DNA of 64,000 nucleotides from Mesorhizobium sp. L-8-3 (lineage in GTDB: Bacteria > Pseudomonadota > Alphaproteobacteria > Rhizobiales > Rhizobiaceae), in contig NZ_AP023262.1 in assembly GCF_016756615.1 (NCBI RefSeq), positions 7,751,501 through 7,815,500 on the forward strand. The letters run 5' to 3'. The notes under the pieces were generated by a model. It worked only from the letters and a program-made list of their open reading frames with translations, searched no databases and was not told where the DNA came from. A program made the translations under genes and the position numbers. The first letter of the stretch is position 1. The number at the start of each line of letters is the position of its first letter. Below, in pieces: positions 60,542-64,000 of this stretch.

Positions 60542-60802
60542 TGTCTTGTGGCTCCTCGTCTCCGCTGGAGTACAAATGCTCCGGCCTGCGCCAGTAGAAG
60601 GAGGGTACGCATTGGCCTTCCAGGACGCGTGCAGTCAAGCACATCGACCATGCGCAGCAGCCACGGCGGTCGCGATATCGCAGGCCGGCAAGAAGCGATC
60701 CTGCGAGAGGGAAGCATTTCTCACCGTGTCGCCCGAGACTCCACAACGAAGCGCGCGCCGCCTCGGACGGGCATCCCGCCACGCAAGGGGCGATCCCGAG
60801 CG

Positions 60803-62365
60803 TCAGTCTCCCGCGCGGCGCAGCACGCCGAGGTTGTTCTCGTCGAGGAACTCGATCGTCATGGCCGATGCCTTGCCATCAGGGCCGATCGCGAAGCTCA
60901 CGCCGGAGGGCCTGTCCGGCATCTCCGCATCCGGAAAAGTCAGGAAAATATCCCGGTCGAAGTGCTGCAGGGAATAGGATCGAGCACCATCCGGACCCAC
61001 CTTGAGCACCAGGCTGTTTCCTTCACCCGAAACGACGGCATCGCCGACGAACTCGTTGGCGTAGCGGCCCTCATAGGCATCCATGGGCCTGGCCGGCGTT
61101 GCAGGCGTTGGCGCAGAGGCATAGGTGGCTTTGGCAGCCGCAACCACGGGACCAAACATGCCGCCATAGATCGCGTCCCAGGCCTCTACCCAGTCCTTTC
61201 CGATCGTGCCGTCGAACACGAGGTCGGCGAAACTGTCGGACAGCCCCTCGGGAACACCGGTCGGAAAGGCGTTGGCAAGTATGACGATACCGAGTTCCTC
61301 CTTCGGGAACAGCGTCACCAGGCTGCGCGCACCGACGCTGAAGGCGCCGGCATGACCCCAACTCAGCCCATGGCGGCCAAATTCGACATTCCAGCCGAGG
61401 CCATAGAAAGATGTGCCGCCGGTGACAGGGTTGCTGCCGCGCGCCATCAGAGGAACATGGGTCTGTTCAAGCGCGTCGGCCGCTATCACCGGCTTGCCGT
61501 CAACGGCTCCGGCGGCCAGTTCAAGGCGCATCCACTGCGCGAGGTCACGGACCGTGGAACTGACGCCGCCCGCAGGCGCCTGTGCATCGGGATCACGCTC
61601 GACCTTCGCGGCCCAGGCCCCATCCACCTCGATGTGAAGGGTGGCACGGTTTGCACGCTCGACGAAGTCGGCATGGCGGGAACTGGTCGAGTTCATTCCG
61701 AGCGGCCGGTAGAGCCTTTCCTCGGCGACATCCTCCCATGGCTTGCCCATCGGCTTCGCGGCAGCAACGGCGCCTTCCGTCAATCCGAAATTGCTGTAGG
61801 AATAGCCCGCGCGAAAGCTCGACGACGGCGACACGAACCTCAGGCGGCGCAGGATCTCTCCGCGGTCGTAGCCGATGCCTTCGAGGTCATCGCCCGCGGT
61901 CCCCGGGAGCCCGCTGCGGTGTGCGAACAGGTCACGGACCGTGAGTTCGCTCGTCGGATAGGGATCGGCGAGCCGAAAGGCCGGATCAAGATCGCCGATC
62001 TTCGAATCCCAGGAAACGCGCCCGTCGCCGACAAGCGCAGCGACCACCGTGGCGGAGACCGGCTTGGAGAGCGAGGCGATCTGGAACACCGTGTCGGCGT
62101 CCACCACGTCGGGCTTGCCGGCCTCGCGCCGCCCGAAACCCTTCAGATAGACGACCTTGTCATTGTGCACGACACCGATGGCGAGGCCCGGCACGCCACC
62201 GTCCGCCACGATCCTTTCGGCCAGGGGTTCGAGCTTCGACAGCGCGGCTTCGACCCGATCCGGCGTGACCGTCTGGGCCGACGTGCCACTCGCCGGCAGC
62301 GCCATGGCCGCGAGGAGTATCCATGCGCTCCGACGACGGAGAAACCAACCTGTAATTGGTTGCAT
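60803..62365 (-). CDS. secreted serine hydrolase of the beta-lactamase class C / EstB family
   Basis: A 520-residue exported protein. The signal peptide ends near GTSAQ. The serine hydrolase fold has SxxK in IASLSKPVSA (Ser near residue 96), the Tyr motif GYSYSNFGLTE near residue 190 and WGHAGAFSVGARS as the HxG block. A separate C-terminal domain (about 410-520, starting YEGRYANEFVG) resembles DUF3471. Such enzymes are esterases or D-amino-peptidases rather than true lactamases, and the substrate is unknown. It is divergent from nothing and monocistronic in appearance. Confidence 0.8.
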   Translation of the reverse strand: MQPITGWFLRRRSAWILLAAMALPASGTSAQTVTPDRVEAALSKLEPLAERIVADGGVPGLAIGVVHNDKVVYLKGFGRREAGKPDVVDADTVFQIASLSKPVSATVVAALVGDGRVSWDSKIGDLDPAFRLADPYPTSELTVRDLFAHRSGLPGTAGDDLEGIGYDRGEILRRLRFVSPSSSFRAGYSYSNFGLTEGAVAAAKPMGKPWEDVAEERLYRPLGMNSTSSRHADFVERANRATLHIEVDGAWAAKVERDPDAQAPAGGVSSTVRDLAQWMRLELAAGAVDGKPVIAADALEQTHVPLMARGSNPVTGGTSFYGLGWNVEFGRHGLSWGHAGAFSVGARSLVTLFPKEELGIVILANAFPTGVPEGLSDSFADLVFDGTIGKDWVEAWDAIYGGMFGPVVAAAKATYASAPTPATPARPMDAYEGRYANEFVGDAVVSGEGNSLVLKVGPDGARSYSLQHFDRDIFLTFPDAEMPDRPSGVSFAIGPDGKASAMTIEFLDENNLGVLRRAGD

Positions 62366-62466
62366 GCCCGGCTCCCTCCCTCGAGTGCATCTGCTTCAGG
62401 GTACTGACCGGCGTGAGGGAAGCCAAGTGCCGTGTTTCGAGGAACGGCGCGAGCCGAGACCCGTCC

Positions 62467-63720
62467 TTATCGGCCAGCCGGGAACTCCACGACGAAGCGC
62501 GCGCCGCCATCCGCCGGCGTTTCGTAACGCAGCGATGCGCCGTGATGACGGGCGATCTGGCGCACGAGCGACAGCCCGAGCCCCCATCCGCCTGCCGTCT
62601 CGCTCCGGCCCGACGGCCGGTAGAACGGTTCGAAGACGCGATCACGCTCGACTTCCGGCACGCCCTGGCCATGGTCGCGCACGGCAAGCCTGGCGACGTC
62701 GCCTGCTTGCGCAACGTCGATGCCCACCGGCGGCGCGCCGTGGCGCTGCGCATTCTGGACGAGATTGCGCACCAGCCTGGCGATAAGCCTCGGATCGCCC
62801 GAGACCATGGCCGGCGCGCCGGTCACCTCCACGCCGGCACGCGCTCCCTCTTCGGCCGCGACGGCGAGCAGGTCCACGGGTTCGACGAGGTCGAGCTTTT
62901 CGACATGATCGAGCCGGCTGGCGAGCAGGATCTCTTCCACGAGCGTGTCCAGTTCGCCGAGGTTCCGGAGGATCTCGTCGCGGCTGGCAGCACTTCCCGA
63001 CTGTTCGAAGAGGTCGATCGCCATGCGCAGCCGCGCCAGCGGCGAACGCAGTTCGTGGCTGGCATTGGCGAGCAGCGAGCGGTGCGCGGCGAGCAACCGC
63101 TCTATATGGTCGGCCGCCTTGTTGAAGCTGCGCGCCACGGCCGCAACCTCGTCGTGACCATCGTCGGCAACGCGCGTGGCGAGCGCTCCGCCGCCCCAGG
63201 CATCGACGCCGCGCCGCAATCGTTCGAGCCGGCGCGTCAGGTGGCGGACGACCGGATAGGCGGCGAGCCCGATGACGGCCGCGATCATGGCGAGCCAGGC
63301 GAGCGGATTGCGCCCGCCACCACCCGGACCGAAAGGCCTGTCCATGCGCGCGGCGACCGTGCGGCCATCGGACAATCTGAAGATGAAGATGCGGCCGTCG
63401 AGACCGTCGCGGCGTCCGCCCCGCGACAGGACGTCTGCCGGGAACGGCGCCCCGGCGGAAGCGAGCAGCCTGCGATCGGCACTGTAGACGGAGAGATCCG
63501 CGTCAAGCGCCTCGGCGAGCCGGCCGACAGTCGCCTGGAAGGCGGCCGGATCGGCATCGGCCGGCAGGAGGGCCGCAACCACACGTTCGCGCCGCTCGCG
63601 CCAGCTTGTCTCCGTCTCGCCCGAATTGAAATGCACGAACAGCGCGCTCGATGCCGCGACCAGAGCGAGGCTGGCGATCAAGGTGAGGTAGATCTTCAGG
63701 AACAGGGTGCGGCGGATCAT
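62467..63720 (-). CDS. sensor histidine kinase
   Basis: A 417-residue membrane kinase. The first span LYLTLIASLALVAASSALFV (from KIYLTLIAS) leads to a short periplasmic domain of about 120 residues and a second span LAWLAMIAAVIGLAAYPVV. HAMP and the dimerisation helix follow, with the phospho-acceptor His in ANASHELRSPLARL near residue 223. The ATPase domain has the N-box LVRNLVQNAQRHG, G1 VRDHGQGVP and G2 WGLGLSLVRQIA. It overlaps the response-regulator stop by four bases, so the pair is one operon. The stimulus is unknown. Confidence 0.9.
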   Translation of the reverse strand: MIRRTLFLKIYLTLIASLALVAASSALFVHFNSGETETSWRERRERVVAALLPADADPAAFQATVGRLAEALDADLSVYSADRRLLASAGAPFPADVLSRGGRRDGLDGRIFIFRLSDGRTVAARMDRPFGPGGGGRNPLAWLAMIAAVIGLAAYPVVRHLTRRLERLRRGVDAWGGGALATRVADDGHDEVAAVARSFNKAADHIERLLAAHRSLLANASHELRSPLARLRMAIDLFEQSGSAASRDEILRNLGELDTLVEEILLASRLDHVEKLDLVEPVDLLAVAAEEGARAGVEVTGAPAMVSGDPRLIARLVRNLVQNAQRHGAPPVGIDVAQAGDVARLAVRDHGQGVPEVERDRVFEPFYRPSGRSETAGGWGLGLSLVRQIARHHGASLRYETPADGGARFVVEFPAGR

Positions 63721-64000
63721 CTGTCATCGTCCTGGTAGCGGGCGAAGACGTAGCCGGTGCCACGCACGGTGACGATGCGGCGCGGATGTTTCGGATCGGT
63801 CTCGATCGCGGCTCGGATGCGCGAGACATGGACGTCGATCGAGCGATCGAACGCGTCGAGCTCCTCGCCGCGCACCATGTCCATGAGCTGCTCGCGCGAC
63901 AAGGTGCGGCCGGCATTCCCGGCGAGCGCCACCAGAAGGTCGAACTGGTAGCTGGTCAGCGGGCGCTCCTGGCCGTCGATGCGCACCGAACGCGAACCGG
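63717..64000 (-). CDS. OmpR-family response regulator, C-terminal part
   Basis: Only the last 94 or so residues are in the window; the receiver domain lies beyond the right edge. The visible part is an OmpR/PhoB winged helix: LTSYQFDLLVALAGNAGRTL, SREQLMDMVRG, RSIDVHVSRIRAAIE and the wing IVTVRGTGYVFAR. It regulates genes in response to the kinase encoded immediately downstream (ATGA overlap). A GTG at 63986 is in frame but is not the true start. Confidence 0.9.
   Translation of the reverse strand, partial: GSRSVRIDGQERPLTSYQFDLLVALAGNAGRTLSREQLMDMVRGEELDAFDRSIDVHVSRIRAAIETDPKHPRRIVTVRGTGYVFARYQDDDR

Noticed and set aside
60542..60802. A possible gene in the gap between the channel and the serine hydrolase
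   Set aside because: Frames present have no ribosome site, no recognisable motif and Arg/Ser/Cys-rich composition; nothing is supported there.

Overview
The window is GC-rich, densely packed and mostly organised in long same-strand operons. It carries rhizobial-type features: a polyol (smo/mtl) ABC operon with a SorC-type regulator, a BMP-type nucleoside ABC operon with a CodA-like deaminase, an oxygen-dependent cobalamin cluster, and several families of interspersed palindromic intergenic repeats. This points to an alphaproteobacterium of the order Hyphomicrobiales, most likely a Phyllobacteriaceae member near Mesorhizobium or Aminobacter. The assignment is an inference from gene content and repeats; no rRNA or other marker gene is present.

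Layout. 1-4348: the tail of one, then one complete, dimethylglycine/sarcosine-dehydrogenase-like flavoprotein with a GcvT domain, coupled to a choline-kinase-like phosphotransferase. 4457-6044: two small lipoproteins and an ABM-fold protein. 6103-14553 (minus): a BMP/nucleoside ABC transporter with a cytosine-deaminase-like enzyme, split by an intact IS1182-family element (9764-11411) that landed inside a palindromic repeat and left a 4-bp target duplication. 14675-21079: a putative signalling module, with a two-TM protein resembling Pycsar effectors (minus) divergent from a FecR-TPR-outer-membrane barrel protein and a CHASE2 adenylate cyclase. 21318-33015: the polyol operon (SmoEFGK, SmoS, MtlK, HAD phosphatase, FGGY kinase), a GcvA-type LysR regulator with a divergent small protein, and the SorC regulator. 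33352-36376: an aldo/keto reductase, a lactonase-like amidohydrolase and a GT4 glycosyltransferase. 36434-37170: a tandem array of a palindromic repeat.

37213-59956 is a near-complete late cobalamin pathway: cobC, cobD, cobO, cobU/P, the cobalt transporter cbtAB, a DUF1636 protein, cobW, cobN, cobG, cobH, cobI, cobJ, cobK, cobL, cobE, cobM, cbiD, cobA, cobB, cobS and cobT. Two divergent cobalamin riboswitches between cbtB and the DUF1636 gene control the two arms. cbiD sits where cobF would be expected, giving a hybrid pathway with the O2-dependent cobG. cobQ and the two small cobaltochelatase subunits are not in this window. 60038-64000: a small ion channel, a secreted serine hydrolase, and a two-component system cut by the window edge.

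The two most unusual observations are these. First, two palindromic repeats of different families have inserted in frame into cobN and cobG, so that intergenic repeat DNA is apparently translated as roughly 55-61-residue insertions in two consecutive cobalamin enzymes. Second, a Pycsar-effector-like membrane protein lies next to a FecR/TPR/barrel plus CHASE2-cyclase pair. All domain calls are by eye from protein sequence; no database search was run.
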